Assembly (NCBI GenBank): GCA_951394405.1
Contig: OX596342.1
Location: 372,001-436,000, forward strand
Direction: 5' to 3'
Length of the DNA: 64,000 bases
DNA from: Coprinellus micaceus
Lineage: Eukaryota; Basidiomycota; Agaricomycetes; Agaricales; Psathyrellaceae
Position numbers and translations under genes: made by a program. Shown here piece after piece: positions 34,985 through 47,478 of the stretch. Each line of letters starts with the position of its first letter. The stretch's first letter is position 1. The notes under the pieces are model-generated. The model was given only the letters and a program-made list of their open reading frames with translations. It was not told where the DNA came from and ran no database searches.

Positions 34985-36215
34985 TCTGATATTACTGCGG
35001 CGATTCCATATCTGCGGGAAAAGAACATGAGAAGGGAAGCTTGTGTGACGTTGCCACGGGTGGGCTCACTTTTTCTCTCCTGGGCCCCATGTCCTCATTT
35101 GACCTTGAGCACATCTGAGCGCCTATCTGAGTCCGTTTCTGGAAGGTGGGATTGGTGGAACGAGTGAAGACTTTCTTCAGGCGGGAGATCCGATTCCGAG
35201 GGGCGTTGGCGGGCAATACGTCCAGGGGTTGTTTGTTATGAGACCTACAAAACTCCAGCTCAGTTGAAGGGGCATATATACCCTCTTCTCCCCTAGTCTG
35301 TGGGCACGCATCTGCCAGAGAGTGGACACATATCAGTTTGGGGATCCACAGAGGACCGCTGGATGGCTGTTCAACACTTTTGTGAGCTCCCTTCCTCATC
35401 GGGGGAATTGAGTGGGAGAGGGGAAGAAGGGTGGGAGAGAGGAACAATGGCCTCCAGAATATATGTGTGCGCCACGAGACTTTTCCATACCAGAATGGTC
35501 ACTGAGCGGGCGGGTGGCAACCGAATGTGAACGGCGCATCCCCATTGAGGAAATTCGAAATGCAAAGCGCTAGCAACCCGACTTGGGCGTTTCCCCAAAC
35601 ATTGGACTGTGGATGTTCCAGGCCATGCGTCGCAACCTTCTCTATTCTGAGAGGGTTCATCTGGGGCCACCTAAACATGAAGGTACATACAGAACGTCAG
35701 CTCTGCCGGGGGTTTAGCAAACGTAGCGGGCGCCCACCAATCCAAAACCACAGCCCTGCGTTGAGCTCCGAGCTGTCGACCACAACCAAGCGCCTAGCAA
35801 GTGGCTTGCCGTGATCCATACCGTCAGGAGTTACGTGGAACGAGGGAGTTGAGTGAGGTAACGCTAGCTGTGGGGGTTCTGAGTCACACTAGTAGTCGCG
35901 ATGCGAGCGGGATAATGCCACTCAGCTCAAAGTTGGAACTCCGGAGTCTGGAACAGTGATATTAGTCGGTAGGCACGATGAGCGAGGCGAAGGTCTATGT
36001 ACACTTGTAATAAGATGCTATCAGGCTAATGCTACAGTTGGGTGGGCATGAAACGAAACATGAGTGATTGGTATAGACTCTAATGGGGAATCTAAATATT
36101 AGTAATAGTCCCGGTCAGTGGTTTTGGTGTCTAACGAAACGAACGGTATAATAATGCGAAGTAGCAAGATCCAAGTTAGGTGGAGATGCCACGATAATAA
36201 GAGAAGATGCAAGCG
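34985..36215. other. Gene-free stretch
   Basis: No supportable gene. A 151-codon minus-strand frame at 35447-34992 is low complexity and could be 5' leader of the F-box gene. The right part is the 3' flank of the transporter. Confidence 0.4.
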
Positions 36216-38318
36216 TTAAGCCTGTGTCCCCTTCTCCTTTTCGCCGGATTGCCCTGCTTCATCCATTTGCTTTTTGATCATAAGATCCTGAGAAGGGTAT
36301 CAGTAACGGCGAATGAACGGGCACTGACAAATGTCCAACTCACAATGCACGGTGCGAATTTACTCTTCGCCCGGATGATATGACCGTACTTGTAGAATAG
36401 GAAGGGTGCGGGGACGAAGAGCAGCATGAGAAGCCCGATGAGCGTGCACGCCCAGTTTACTCCCAAGTTGAGGAACATCTGGGTGGTGAAGAGGGGGAAG
36501 GCGGCGGCGACAGCGGATCGGACGACAGTGTTGGCGGCGAGGGCTGATGCGCTGTACATGAGATACGTATCGACAAGGTACGTCTAACGAAGATAGTTGA
36601 AGTTAGCTCTGTTGATCCCTCGAAATGCTCGACGAAGTAGACATACGATGAACGCCAAGAAGATCAAACTGATCCCACAACCGACAAAGATAGTAGCAGC
36701 CGCAGGGGCGGCCCAGTGGACCGAGTGGTAATTACCCGTCCATCCCATCCAGAAACACCCAATGACGAGAATTGGGGCGCCAATCATACCGCCGATGAGG
36801 CGCTCTTCCGGAGGAGGGAAGCCTTTCCACTTCTTAATCAGTTCTGGATAGTGCCGAGACGTCCAGGCATTGATCAAAGAGCCGATCGTCGTGCCAATGC
36901 CAACGCCGATGAAGATGAGGCCATCCTCTGCGATGGTGAATCCCCTGATGACCACGAAGATAATCGGAATGGCTTGGAACACTGTGGGGCAGGGTCAGCC
37001 AAGAAAGTAAGAGAATACAAAACCGCGGGAGACGTACATGCGTAGAGTAAACCATAGACCAAGGAGAGATAGATAGTCACCAAGACGAGGATAGGCTCCA
37101 TGGCGAGCATCGAGAATGGCCGAAGGATGGTCCGCTTCATGATTCCCTTGGGTGACCAGTCCTGTCGCTCGTGTTCCGCAAAGACCTCCTTGTGCTTCTC
37201 GGGGTCCTCCTTCCGAAGAGCCTTGGCTTTACGAGCTAAGAGCACAGGGGCGTACGTCTCAGGAAGAAAGAACGCGGATGTCGTGCAAACGCCGGCGAAC
37301 ATCATCATGACCCAGAAAACCCATCTCCAAGTCGCGTCGCTGTGGGCAATACTAGGGAGCGCGTCAGTCGCAGGCAGATTTACTCGGAAGATGGATTATG
37401 TACGCACAATCCGGACACGATAGGCCCCAGAACTGGTCCGAGGAACACACTGAACGTGAACAGGCTAGCAGCAAGACCTCGGGTGTTCGCGTCCCAGATG
37501 TCGGCGATGACTCCACCGGAATTCGTGAGTGGTGCGCAGGCAAAGAACCCTGAAATAAATCGGGTGACGAGCAGGGTTTCGATATTCTGGGCGAGGGCCT
37601 GTCCGAGGATGAAGATGGTGTACATGAACATGGCTCCGATGAAGATTCCTCTGCGGCCAACAAGTTCACTTCCGGGTCCCCAAATGAGAGGCTAGATGGG
37701 GCCTATCAGCACGGAGAGAGGAACGCGAAAGCCATGACACAACATACCCCAAAACAATACCCTAGCAGAAAGACCGTCGTGATCAGGTAGGACACTTCTC
37801 TCGAGATGTGGAATTCGGCGATAATCCTGGCAGTTGCGGAAGCTGGTGCAGACGAAGCGAATGTTCTGGAGGATGGCTAGTATCGGAATCTAGACTCTTG
37901 AAAGCAGGGTTGCTACTCACACGTTCACGCTCAGCACGATGCAGATCGTAGTGACAAACCACTTATACCCCCTCGACCAATTTTGCGGGTTTGATGGATC
38001 GTCAGGCCCATCCCAATCCACCATATTTGGGTCCTTCGGGGGCTTCGCAAACAAGGCGGGTCCCTTTGTTACTGGGCTCTTCGGTGGGGGCTCCTCGACA
38101 TCGTCGCCGCCATATCTTGAGATCGCCGCCTCCTCTCGGGTAATCGTCGCTTCCAAGTCGAGTTCGGTAACGAGGGGCTTTGGCTTTGGTCGGTGGGGAG
38201 ATGGGGGGTTGCTGGCGTCGTTGGTGAAAGTCATCGAAGACCTAGGCGTTCCAGCAGCGGTGGGGCCATCGAGCCCATCGGACGTTGAGGGCACGGCGAA
38301 TGGCTGGTATTGAGCCAT
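36216..38318 (-). CDS. MFS transporter, DHA1 drug/polyamine-exporter type
   Basis: Seven exons (38318-37921, 37865-37748, 37691-37408, 37351-37038, 36981-36647, 36583-36344, 36287-36216) give 586 residues. A long hydrophilic N-terminus ends in the family signature WDGPDDPSNPQNWS just before helix 1. Around twelve membrane segments follow. Motif A-like PGSELVGRRGIF lies between helices 2 and 3, and GFFACAPLTNSGGVIADIW and FTFSVFLGPVLGP match the fungal exporter group. A large charged loop lies between the two halves. The role would be proton-driven export of drugs, toxins or polyamines at the plasma membrane; the substrate cannot be read from sequence. All junctions are canonical. Confidence 0.9.
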
Positions 38319-39477
38319 CCTAGCGGGCGAGGGAGGGAAACGGAGGGCGGGAAGAAGATGGGTCTATACCCGTTGCTTAAGGAGGGAGAGGGGAGGGAGA
38401 GAGGAATAACTAGTACCACCGGGTCGCGGCCTCGGACTCGCCTTTTATGAACGACAACGGTGTGATAAAGAGGGAGATAAAATTGCATCAGTTTTCCTGC
38501 CTGATTCGCGACGCGAGACGAACGCACTCGGTAAGCCGACTTCCGGGCACGGGATGGAACTACGGAAGTGGGTTCTTGTGTGGGTTGGCAGAATGTAGGG
38601 CGACTTTGGCGTGCATGACCGAAGGAGTATGTCACAGGTGCCCACAGGCTCAAATCTGGATGTTTCCATAAGAGCCAAGGGCCGAGAAACGGCGCCAGGT
38701 CGCTGTAAGAGGAGTCGACCCTGTCGGCGGGTGTTGGAAGCGGGACGGCACCAGATCGCACGGAAGGGGCAAAGATAAATCGCTTTGACCGACGTCATGA
38801 CTCAAAGCGCTCCCATCAGTGGAAGAATGCGTCGGCTCCCGGTGAGGTGACCTCCGGAGTCCGATCGCGCACTACAATCGCCCTATAATAGCGCAGTACA
38901 GTCAAGGGGTCGTAGTCAAAGAGATAGGCTCACATATTTCGGCGAACTTGACTGCCGGTGCTCTTCGATTACCAACTTTCCTTCGGGCATCGGCGATCCA
39001 CAACATCGCCCAGGGCTAGCCAGGGCTACGCGTGACGTCACGCGAGATGCAATAGTGATGCGGCAACGTTCCTCAAAGAGGACGGATACACTCCTACTCG
39101 TCCCAAGAGGCGCCGCAAAACCGAGGAAAATACGAAACACGACACTAACTTCAGAAATAAGAAATGCCACGGTCGTGTACGAAAGTACTCACCTCAAGAT
39201 CGGCCATCGGCCATTACGACGAGCAAATCATATGCCAGCATAGTCCGAGAATCGCGAGGAATTGCGTACCTCGAGATTCGTGGCGGACCCTATTGTCTGG
39301 CCGAGGCATAAATACTGCGCCACGCGACCGGACACAAAACGGTTTGCCCAGGTTTGCCCCCAAAAGCTCCCAAACTATCTGGTTTCCTACCCGTTTGGCC
39401 CGTTCTTGCTACTCGATGTTGCGGGATGCGAGAGAAAGGGAGTATCTTGCAGAGTTCTCGTATCCGAATACAGGTGT
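38319..39477. other. Gene-free stretch, transporter promoter and oxidase 3' flank
   Basis: No supportable gene; open frames on both strands overlap each other and lack family features. Confidence 0.45.
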
Positions 39478-41760
39478 TTACAATCCTAATGGACCATCAG
39501 AAAATCGTACGTTAAACCTACAACGTTCGTCAACATCGGTTCGGCGAGGCTAGACAACACTGACCTCGTAGGATCGTATTTATTGTACGTCCTCTTCAGC
39601 TGGCTGTATCCTCCGTACGTCGAAAATATGTTCTGTGACTTCTCGCACTCGCCGACATAGAGCGGAAGACCGGGACTGGGGGTCAGCCTGAAGAGACGCC
39701 CATCAGTAGAATGTCCAGGCGATAGGTGTGGGCGCTTACTTGTTCAGAAGCTCCCTTCGGGCATCTCGGACCCTGTTGGCCACACCATCCTGGCCTGGCG
39801 GCATCTGCGTGTGGAACTGGACTAGGTTATAGTTTGTGAGAGGGGGGTCGATGATATTCCCCCCACCGCTCGTCCTCCCAGCCAAGACTTGGCTCTTCTG
39901 CACTGAGGTGAACGCAAGCAGCGAGAACTCGACACCATCCTTGGCTGGGTCGTCGATGCCACCACTCCCCGCCCCGGGAGCAGACGGGTCGCCCAACACT
40001 TTCTCGCCGTACTTGACGAAGTCGCCGTAGGCTTTGAAGTACCTGGCGTAGGGGTCTGACCCACTGCCTAGGCGTCCAAGCCGCGTCTCGTAATCCAGGC
40101 TTCCGAATGCAGATGCGCCAAAAATCTGGCCTTGACCGCCACCCTCCCTGCCTGTACCGACGAGATTTACAGCTTCGGCATAGCTGTAGAGCCCGACGGA
40201 CGAGCCCAAGTTGGGAAGGGCCAGGAATTCTCCGTAGACGGCTGGGGGAGGGGAGGTGCCATGGTAGAAGAAAGTAGCAAAGTTGATCGGGAAGATTGTG
40301 TTGTTCGTAAGGGAGATCGAGAGCACGCTGAGGAGGGCTGCAAAAGGACGAAGGGATTAGGATTGGCCGCCGACGAAAGTAGGCGATATTCGCGGGCGAG
40401 CTCGCCTAAGGTCCCAAAAGCGGGAGGCCATGACTCGCAAACATGCTTGGTACTCACAGGCTTTAGGGTCGTTGACATTATTAATGAAATTGGCCGTGGC
40501 TTTCAGCAAGGCTTCTGATGTTGAATTGTCGTACTGAATAATAGAAAGTGTTAGCACGTTCGCGCTATCTGACAACAAGTGTCAAAGATAAAGACCGGTA
40601 GGCTGGTCATGCCTGAATACCGGTAACCCCTCAATTGAATATGGGTAGGACCAGGGCTGCTGTGCACGATGCAGGGGTTTGACACCGGCCCGCCAAGATA
40701 TGAAAGAGCATAATGAAATACGTACGAAGATTGTTCCACCGTAGAACGCCTTATCGGCCCTCCTTCCGACATGAACAGGCTTCAACATATATCGAGTAAC
40801 AATCCCAAATCGGTTAGCACCACCCTACACAAAGAATGGATATGAAATCAGCGTGCATTCATCGACGGACACCAGAAAGGCAGGAGTCGATACGCACCTT
40901 CAAAGCCTTGAAGAGATCGGAATATCGGTTTGTCGCTGTAGCGGTGACCAAGGCTCCATTCACGAGGACTACATCGGCCTCAACTAACGCGTCGACGCTG
41001 AACCCGTGCCCAGCAGACAGGTAGCTGAGGCCACCGCCAAGGAGCAATCCAGTTCCAACGTCGCTGTTATGAGTGAACGCGGGAGAAAGAAAAAGCGAAG
41101 AAGGGGTCGGGAGACGAAATGAATTAACGTGTCTATTGCTTCGAGAGTGTAGAATCACTCACGGTAGCCGTCCACCCATGACTGCAACTCCAAATGGTTC
41201 GAGAGGATCCAAGGTCTCTCCCCAACGAATACCAGGCTGGAGCGTGACGAGGTCTCTTGCGGAATCATAGGAAATGCTCTTCATGTGCGAGAACGAGATC
41301 AATATCCCGCCGTCCACGCTAAAGAACGAGTATCAAGAGGTCAGCGTCCCATCGAGTACTTCACTAGGAGGCACGATTCAAATGCCTACCTGCTCCAGCC
41401 AGCACCCGCACTATGTCCTCCAGCTTGGACCGCATACCGGACACCATACCTAAATATCGACTTCTGCACAGCTTGCACGTCTGCCGCACTTGTTGGAAGC
41501 GCGATACACGCAGGCTGGGCTAGAGCGTTATGTCGATTCCACGCTCCAGAAGAGATATTACGGTATTCTGAACCAGAAGAAGTTTGGATGGTGGTGGTTC
41601 CCAGCTGGCGTTGGAGGTCCGAACAGGCCCGTGCAGCCGGGCTGCTGGCTGGTGAGTGCTGCTGCCCAGACACTAGAGGCACGAGGAAGATGCCGAGGAG
41701 CAGAAGTTGAGCGACCAGAGTGTGGAGCTTCAGGCCTTTCAGGGGTTGAAGCTGTGGCAT
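39478..41760 (-). CDS. Secreted FAD-linked oxidase, BBE type
   Basis: Eight exons (41760-41390, 41318-41163, 41063-40898, 40824-40726, 40533-40458, 40337-39740, 39687-39565, 39517-39478) give 542 residues. The N-terminus has a hydrophobic signal segment (AQLLLLGIFLVPLVSG). The FAD domain shows QAGGHSAGAGWS, with the His that commonly binds flavin covalently, then VMGGRLPDVGTGLLLGGG and GGANRFGIVT. The C-terminal berberine-bridge region is recognisable (YVGECEKSQ, YDPTRFNVR). The second flavin-linking Cys is not evident near SAGHGFSVD. The family oxidises sugars, alcohols or alkaloid-like compounds, making H2O2; the substrate is unknown. Likely exported. The ATG at 41760 is chosen because the upstream in-frame ATG (41865) would put the signal segment too far inside. 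Confidence 0.88.
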
Positions 41761-43257
41761 CGTGAACCCGGCTAGAGATGAGGACGTCGGCCGAGGGGAA
41801 GGGGAGGCTCGCGAACGGGAAGCGAGGAGGAGAGAGAAGCAAGTGCCGGAGGTGGGCGCCAACACAAGTACGGACAGCCAGGTGAAGGGCTTTTAAATCA
41901 AGGAACGCATCCTAGCATCCGTTCAGTGCGTTGGTGGACTCGTCCGATAAAGGAAGAACACCGGGGTGCTGATGGGTCATCAGGAACCCCAGTCAGTATG
42001 TATGTAACTCTATGTGATGGGCACATACACAAAATCGTAAGGTTGCTATAAAGCGGATGAATTCCTTCTGGATGGTCCGCATCGAGATTGGCTTCCACTC
42101 CTCATGTGCTGAGATGTTCTGTCGCAAACCTTAGCATCCACTTGACCGCTGACGTCTGCCTTGTGCCCCTCCCGTAATTGTTGATTGATATCTGCTGGAG
42201 GGGATAACATCAGGTACAAAACCGAAGAACAAGGAAAGTTGAACGTCGACCGACGACACTGTAGGTCAACACCTCTCGTTATCTGCCCGACATCGTGACT
42301 TCCGCTTCATTTGTAATTCTAGAAAACAAAAAAGATGTGAGTGAAGTGTGAGAAGACTTCAGGATGGCGGACAGGAGGGCGCATCTGGAGTATGTTTGGC
42401 ATACCTGGGAGCAAGAGACGGTCAGGAAGATCATCCGACAGAAACCATATGGTCCGTCGAGCGCGCCGGCGGCGTCAAAGAGCCTCGAGTGAGACCAATA
42501 TCAGTATGCAAGCAACACATCCAGCCTTATTGCGAACTATACCTCCAATTGGCGAAGAAGGCGATAAAGTGGCGACAAGCTTCGACACTTCACCTCGCGA
42601 TGTTCATGACTTTCAACCCGCTTGGCCCATTGTACGGTCCATGAAATCGTATCATTTCACCGCCCGTCGGCCTGGAATAAAAAATGGGATGGAAAGGTCA
42701 GCCAGCAAAAAAGAACATTCGCAGCTTCGAATTCCGCAGACGAACCACAGACCCAAGAATGTACGCGATTTAGCCTCAGAAGCCTGGCCAAAGAAAGGAA
42801 CCTCCCAGTCCACCTCGCTTGAGAACGTAAATCCTTTGCTTATGCTCAAATTCTGGTCAATCCGATTTTCGTTGTTCGGACCTTTTCACCTCCATAACCT
42901 TACTGTGCTTAGCCTCAAACTCGAACAGGCCCGACGGCCAGGTGACTGGGGCCCAGTACGTACCGGGCCTGCCTGAAACTGATACTTGTCAAAGATGGTA
43001 TAGCTTGAAGAGGTTGGCCGAGACCACATACCAGTTCGCTGGCCAGCCGGTGGGTTTCAGTAAGCCTGTTAATGGTTAGTGACCAACGCAGTTGGGGATA
43101 CACTTGCGCCCAATGAATTCCATAGAACTTGTTCCGGAATTGGATCGTCGCTGCCTCTTCCAATCCAGTCGATATATCCTCTTGGATAGCACGCTGGACC
43201 TGACCAAAAAGTCGTTAAATAGTCTATTCGTGGCGTGGTCGTAAGTTAGCTCGATTT
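41761..43257. other. Gene-free stretch
   Basis: Oxidase promoter on the left, 3' flank of NDC1 on the right. A 211-codon plus-strand frame (42341-42976) is basic and has no family features; not called. Confidence 0.45.
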
Positions 43258-45396
43258 TTACTGGCAAAAGTCCATGAATCCCTGTAGCTTGGCAGCTGTC
43301 CTCGGGGGGAACTTGAATGCGGTCAGCTTGTCTCCAAACGTCCGCACGATCCTCGCAATGCCGTCCTTGAGGCCTATATGGGTCAGACAATCAGGGAAAT
43401 GAACGATGGCGGGATATGGATAATGGAATGTGGCATACCATCACCGACGTAGGCCAGAACATCTGTCGCCTTGTCCAACTCGAGCCTTATCAATTCTCTC
43501 TCCTCCAACTCCTCGGGGGAAGGTTGGTCGGAATGCGGGGGCGAGTACTTCTTCATCAATTCTACCTGGTAGTCTTCGATGGCAGTGAGGAATGAGAGGA
43601 GGGCCTCAAGGATTTTGGGGATGTCTCGCTGGACGTTGCCATATCGGTCTTCGCTGAGAGACGCACATACTAGCTTGGTGAGGACTATGTCCACGTTAGG
43701 ACAAAGATAAGGGTCGTAAATACTAGCACGCACCTTCCATGACCACAACATCCAACTCCCTCATAGGCAAGCACGCATCGACCGTCCGGCTCAACCTGTC
43801 CTCCGTCCACCACTTCCCAAACTTCTCCACCTCCTCTTTCACCCGAGCCGGCGCGTGCTTTTCAAAGCTATCATCTACCCGCTTCCACGTTGCCGTCTTC
43901 ACCCTCTGCACGAACCCAGGGCCCGCAGCCTTCTCCGCATTCACCTTGGTGACGACAGGGGTCTGCTTCAACGGAGACGCCGCGCTGCTCACAGATCTGA
44001 AGAGCTCGGGGATGTGAGCAGCTTCCGTCGTTTGCTCGACAGCCTTGGCAATAGGACCGTCGCTTGCAATGTTGTCCAGGACGGATTCACGATTGCTAGC
44101 CTGGGACCTCAGGATCGACTGGCGGAGCAAGGGGGTGGGCGTCCCTGGAATCGGTTTTGCCGTCGGTGTGGAAGGGGTGGCCGGCTTCGTCTGCTCCGGC
44201 ACGTACTCTCCGCCTCTCCTCAACAACCTCTGATAGTCCTTCCCAAGCAGCACCAGCGCCTCCCTAACAAACGCGCCCCACACATTGGGCACGTTGTTCT
44301 GATCGCCGAACAGGGCTTGTCGCTGCGCGAGAGACGAGGCGGTAATTTTGGACAGCTCGGCGTACGCAAAGTATTTCATGACCGGGTCTTCAGAAGACGT
44401 CCCCGAAACGAGGATGGTGGGATTTGGAGCGGCGACTTGCACGGGCTCAGAGAGCATCCCGTCGAACATCGATTCCGCGGCTTCCCAGAGGAAGAGCGTG
44501 GTCAGCCCAACGAACCACGACCTTGCGAGGAGCGGGATGTGGCGGAACGGCAGGGAAAGCGTGTAGGGCCCTCGGAGGAAGTGTGCGGTGAACGGGCGAA
44601 GGGCGATGTGGACAAAGGGCAGTTGGTAGAGGGTCGGGAGGACGAATACGCGGATCAGGCCAAAGACGGTGCATGCAAGGGGAATCGTCGCGGTGATCGA
44701 CACCGTCGAGACGAAGAACGCCACCATGACTTGCAGCACGACAGATGGCGCAGCGGAAGACATCCCAACCCATTTGAACGCGAACCGGTCGCGCAAGACG
44801 TTGCGGAACAGGTATGTTGCCGCACCAAGGAGCTGGGTGATGAGGATGAAGAGAAACCTCCCGTTGAGGTATTGAGGATGCTTTCTCGACTTGACGAAAA
44901 TCGTGAGGCGCGCTTTGTCGTCGGATTGCATTGCGTGAAGGAAGGCCAATGCGATGGCGGATAATGTGTACGTGACGAGGGCGGGCTTTGTGCTCGGTTT
45001 CGCAAGGGCGGCTGCGAGTGATTTTTGGGGTGAGGTGGCCGCTGTGCGTTTGCCTGTGAGGAACATCTTCCGGAGGACGATCGCTGGTACGGCGGTTGCA
45101 AACCAAAGGGCTGCACCACCGAGCAGCGTCAGAGGGCCGAATGGGGCTGAAAGAAGACCGAGCCGTCCAACTCCCCCATTCTGCCAAACTGCCCACACCG
45201 TGTTCACCGCCCAACACAACAAGGCCGACTGGATGAATACGCGTGAAAGGCGGATCCTGAGCACGGATTTGACCTGTGGCTCGTACGTTTGCGAGGCCGG
45301 TGGAAGCGAGGGTGAGCTCCTGTTGACGATGGTCGACGGCTTGGCCTGGACTGGTGTTGATGTCCGAAATCGCGATCCCGACGGCGTTGACGACAT
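43258..45396 (-). CDS. NDC1: Transmembrane nucleoporin Ndc1
   Basis: Exons 45396-43734, 43684-43439 and 43373-43258 give 674 residues, close to the size of fungal Ndc1. About six membrane helices lie in the first 300 residues (for example SALLCWAVNTVWAVW, FGPLTLLGGAALWFATAVP, SFVGLTTLFLWEAAESMF-like region). A soluble C-terminal half follows, with PVMKYFAYAELSKI and a final helix set (DIPKILEALLSFLTAIEDYQ). These are the family features as I know them. Ndc1 anchors nuclear pores and spindle pole bodies in the nuclear envelope. The small last exons are supported by phase and by coherent C-terminal sequence (LKDGIARIVRTFGDKLTAF). A single-copy housekeeping gene is expected. Confidence 0.85.
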
Positions 45397-46200
45397 GGTT
45401 GTTCGTGAGCAAGCTGGTTGAACGCGGGGAGAACGCCGAACAGCGTGACACCTTACTCGCCCGTCACGGCACGTGAAAGGTCACAGGGCGCATCAGGCTT
45501 GAAGGCGCCCAGCGCTGCATCCATCCCGCCGTCGAGCAAAGCAACGGCGGGGGATTTAAAAAGTTCTTGAGATCAGCTATTGAGACAGTAAGCGATGGTG
45601 GGGGAAGGGAAGAAAGATGTAGATGGAGGTTCACGACCGACCCTCGTTATATAGCGTGACGTGACCGTGACGGCGGGTCACACCTTGGGCACTTGCCGCC
45701 GGCCCTCTCCCGCTCGCCCCGCTCAGGTCCAGGGCGAGAGTGTCCAGGTCATTTAGAGACAAATAATAGAGCGTGTTGCCTAATTTCTGTCAGAACAGGC
45801 GCTCATTAGACACTGGTATTGGGTAAGCACTGGTTCAAGTTGTTCTCCCCGTGACGTCCAGCTCTCATAAGCCTCTGTGTTTGGGTACATCTCTAGATAA
45901 TGGAATGCACCCCCATCTCGGGCTCCTGTCTTTTGTGGCTTCTCCAGGAAATTAGATATTTTATATGAAGGGGCACGCTTTCTCTGTTACGACCTCGATG
46001 AGGGAGTTGGACAAGTGTCCGACAATTGGTCGACTCTAGGCAGGTCAATAGTCAATGATGCAATGATTACTTAACTTAGGTATTGAGTACGATGTTGGCG
46101 ATCGTTGTATCTGATACTACCAAGAACTATGTTGACGATAGCTCGCTTGGGCTTAGGCGATGGTCGTTGTCTTATTGGCTTAATTGGCTTGCTCTCTTAG
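45397..46200. promoter_or_regulatory. Upstream region of NDC1
   Basis: No gene. A TATA-like TATATAA on the minus strand near 45650 is about 250 nt from the start. Confidence 0.35.
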
Positions 46201-46299
46201 TTGTCTTTGGGTTTTGGCACAAGGCACTATTCGATAACGGGGAAAAAGTATAACAAGCTAAAGTACATGGGTCTAATCTATAGGGTTTATATACCCATG

Positions 46300-46480
46300 G
46301 ATACTAGTCGCTATGAGTCAATATATCTAACGAGTCATTATAACTATGAGTCGATTACAGTCAAAGACAAGTCATACTTAGTCTAGGCAGACTAAGGATG
46401 AGTCGAATATGAGTCACCAATAACATGACTCAATAAACGTAATAACAAGTCATCAAAAGTCAACTACTTAACCAAAACAC
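46300..46480. repeat. Cluster of AGTCA/AGTCG motifs in AT-rich DNA
   Basis: At least ten occurrences of AGTCA, AGTCG or the reverse TGACT within 180 bp, several as TGAGTC. Spacing is irregular, so it is not a simple tandem repeat. The region is much more AT-rich than its surroundings and has no gene. Confidence 0.6.
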
Positions 46481-47478
46481 AAATAATAATACAAAGAGTT
46501 TGGCCAAAAGAAAAAGAATAAGTCCTAGACCGAAAATAAAAATATAGCACATATTACAAAACATGTGGAGCGAAGCGTAACATTCTCTGTCGAGCTACGA
46601 ATTCAGGGGGGTATATACTTGGGCTCTGTACTTGCTTGCCGGTGCCGTGAAGCGAGTTCCAACGTCAATTCGCCTACCCGTACTATTTTCCTTGGATTAC
46701 GACTCGTTCAAAAATCATGTCCGTCTCTGAATCATCTCTCAAACCCTGCCTTTAAGGCACCTGCTAGAGGCGCGTTTCAAGCGAGCTACGGTGCCAATCA
46801 TCTACACCATCTCAAACCACACTTTACATACGCAAAACCGGTGAGGTCAATTATCAGCAAACTGGAAAATACTAGGCCACTTTGCAAAATTGCACCGCAC
46901 TAAGAAGCGGGCGGGCAATTGTGCTGGTCGGCATTCCCACTCTGCAAAGTCCGTTGAAGTACAGTTGCTCATGGCTAACGGGGAATACCACAACACCCCC
47001 ACTTAGATGAAAAACTGTGACCTTGCGAGGTAACTAGTAGGCGTTTCGGGTTCCGATAGGGCCTATTTATATCGTGATAAGTTGCGCAAACGACTACAAA
47101 GCCGACCCGCCGATCACTGCTCTTAAGCTTGTGTACTTATCCGCTCCTCAGGGCTCTGGTATGATGGTGAGAGATGTGAGGAGCTATCGGGTCTACATGG
47201 AGATGATATTCAACCCAATGTCCATTTATAGCTGGTTTCGAACGCCTGAAGGCGAAATGTGCGATTCGAGTATCTTGGGCGCCTAATTCTGACCCTAACC
47301 CACCTTTCGAGGCGGGTTCACGTGTAGCACGCTTGCGTAATCCCCCAAATAGGGGTGGTGAGCTCCGGTGTCGTTCGCACGAGCCGGCGGAACATGCCTT
47401 CAGTCTAACTGCAGTCAATTACAGCCTTTACCTCCGCCAATGCCTTCGTCAATCTAGCTCCTACACGCTTGATCAGAT
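46481..47478. other. Non-coding, possibly transposon-derived stretch
   Basis: No gene seen. AT-rich to about 46570, then mixed. It might be an old LTR or similar remnant, but no terminal repeats were identified. The last part must hold the ATG13 promoter. Confidence 0.35.

Noticed and set aside
34992..35447. 151-codon minus-strand frame
   Set aside because: No recognisable domain and no consistent splice to the F-box gene; probably leader or intergenic sequence.
42341..42976. 211-codon plus-strand frame
   Set aside because: Basic, low-information sequence in a promoter/3' flank region, with competing frames on both strands.
43855..44964. 369-codon plus-strand frame opposite NDC1
   Set aside because: Antisense shadow of a strong coding exon; Arg-rich composition typical of a reverse-frame artefact.
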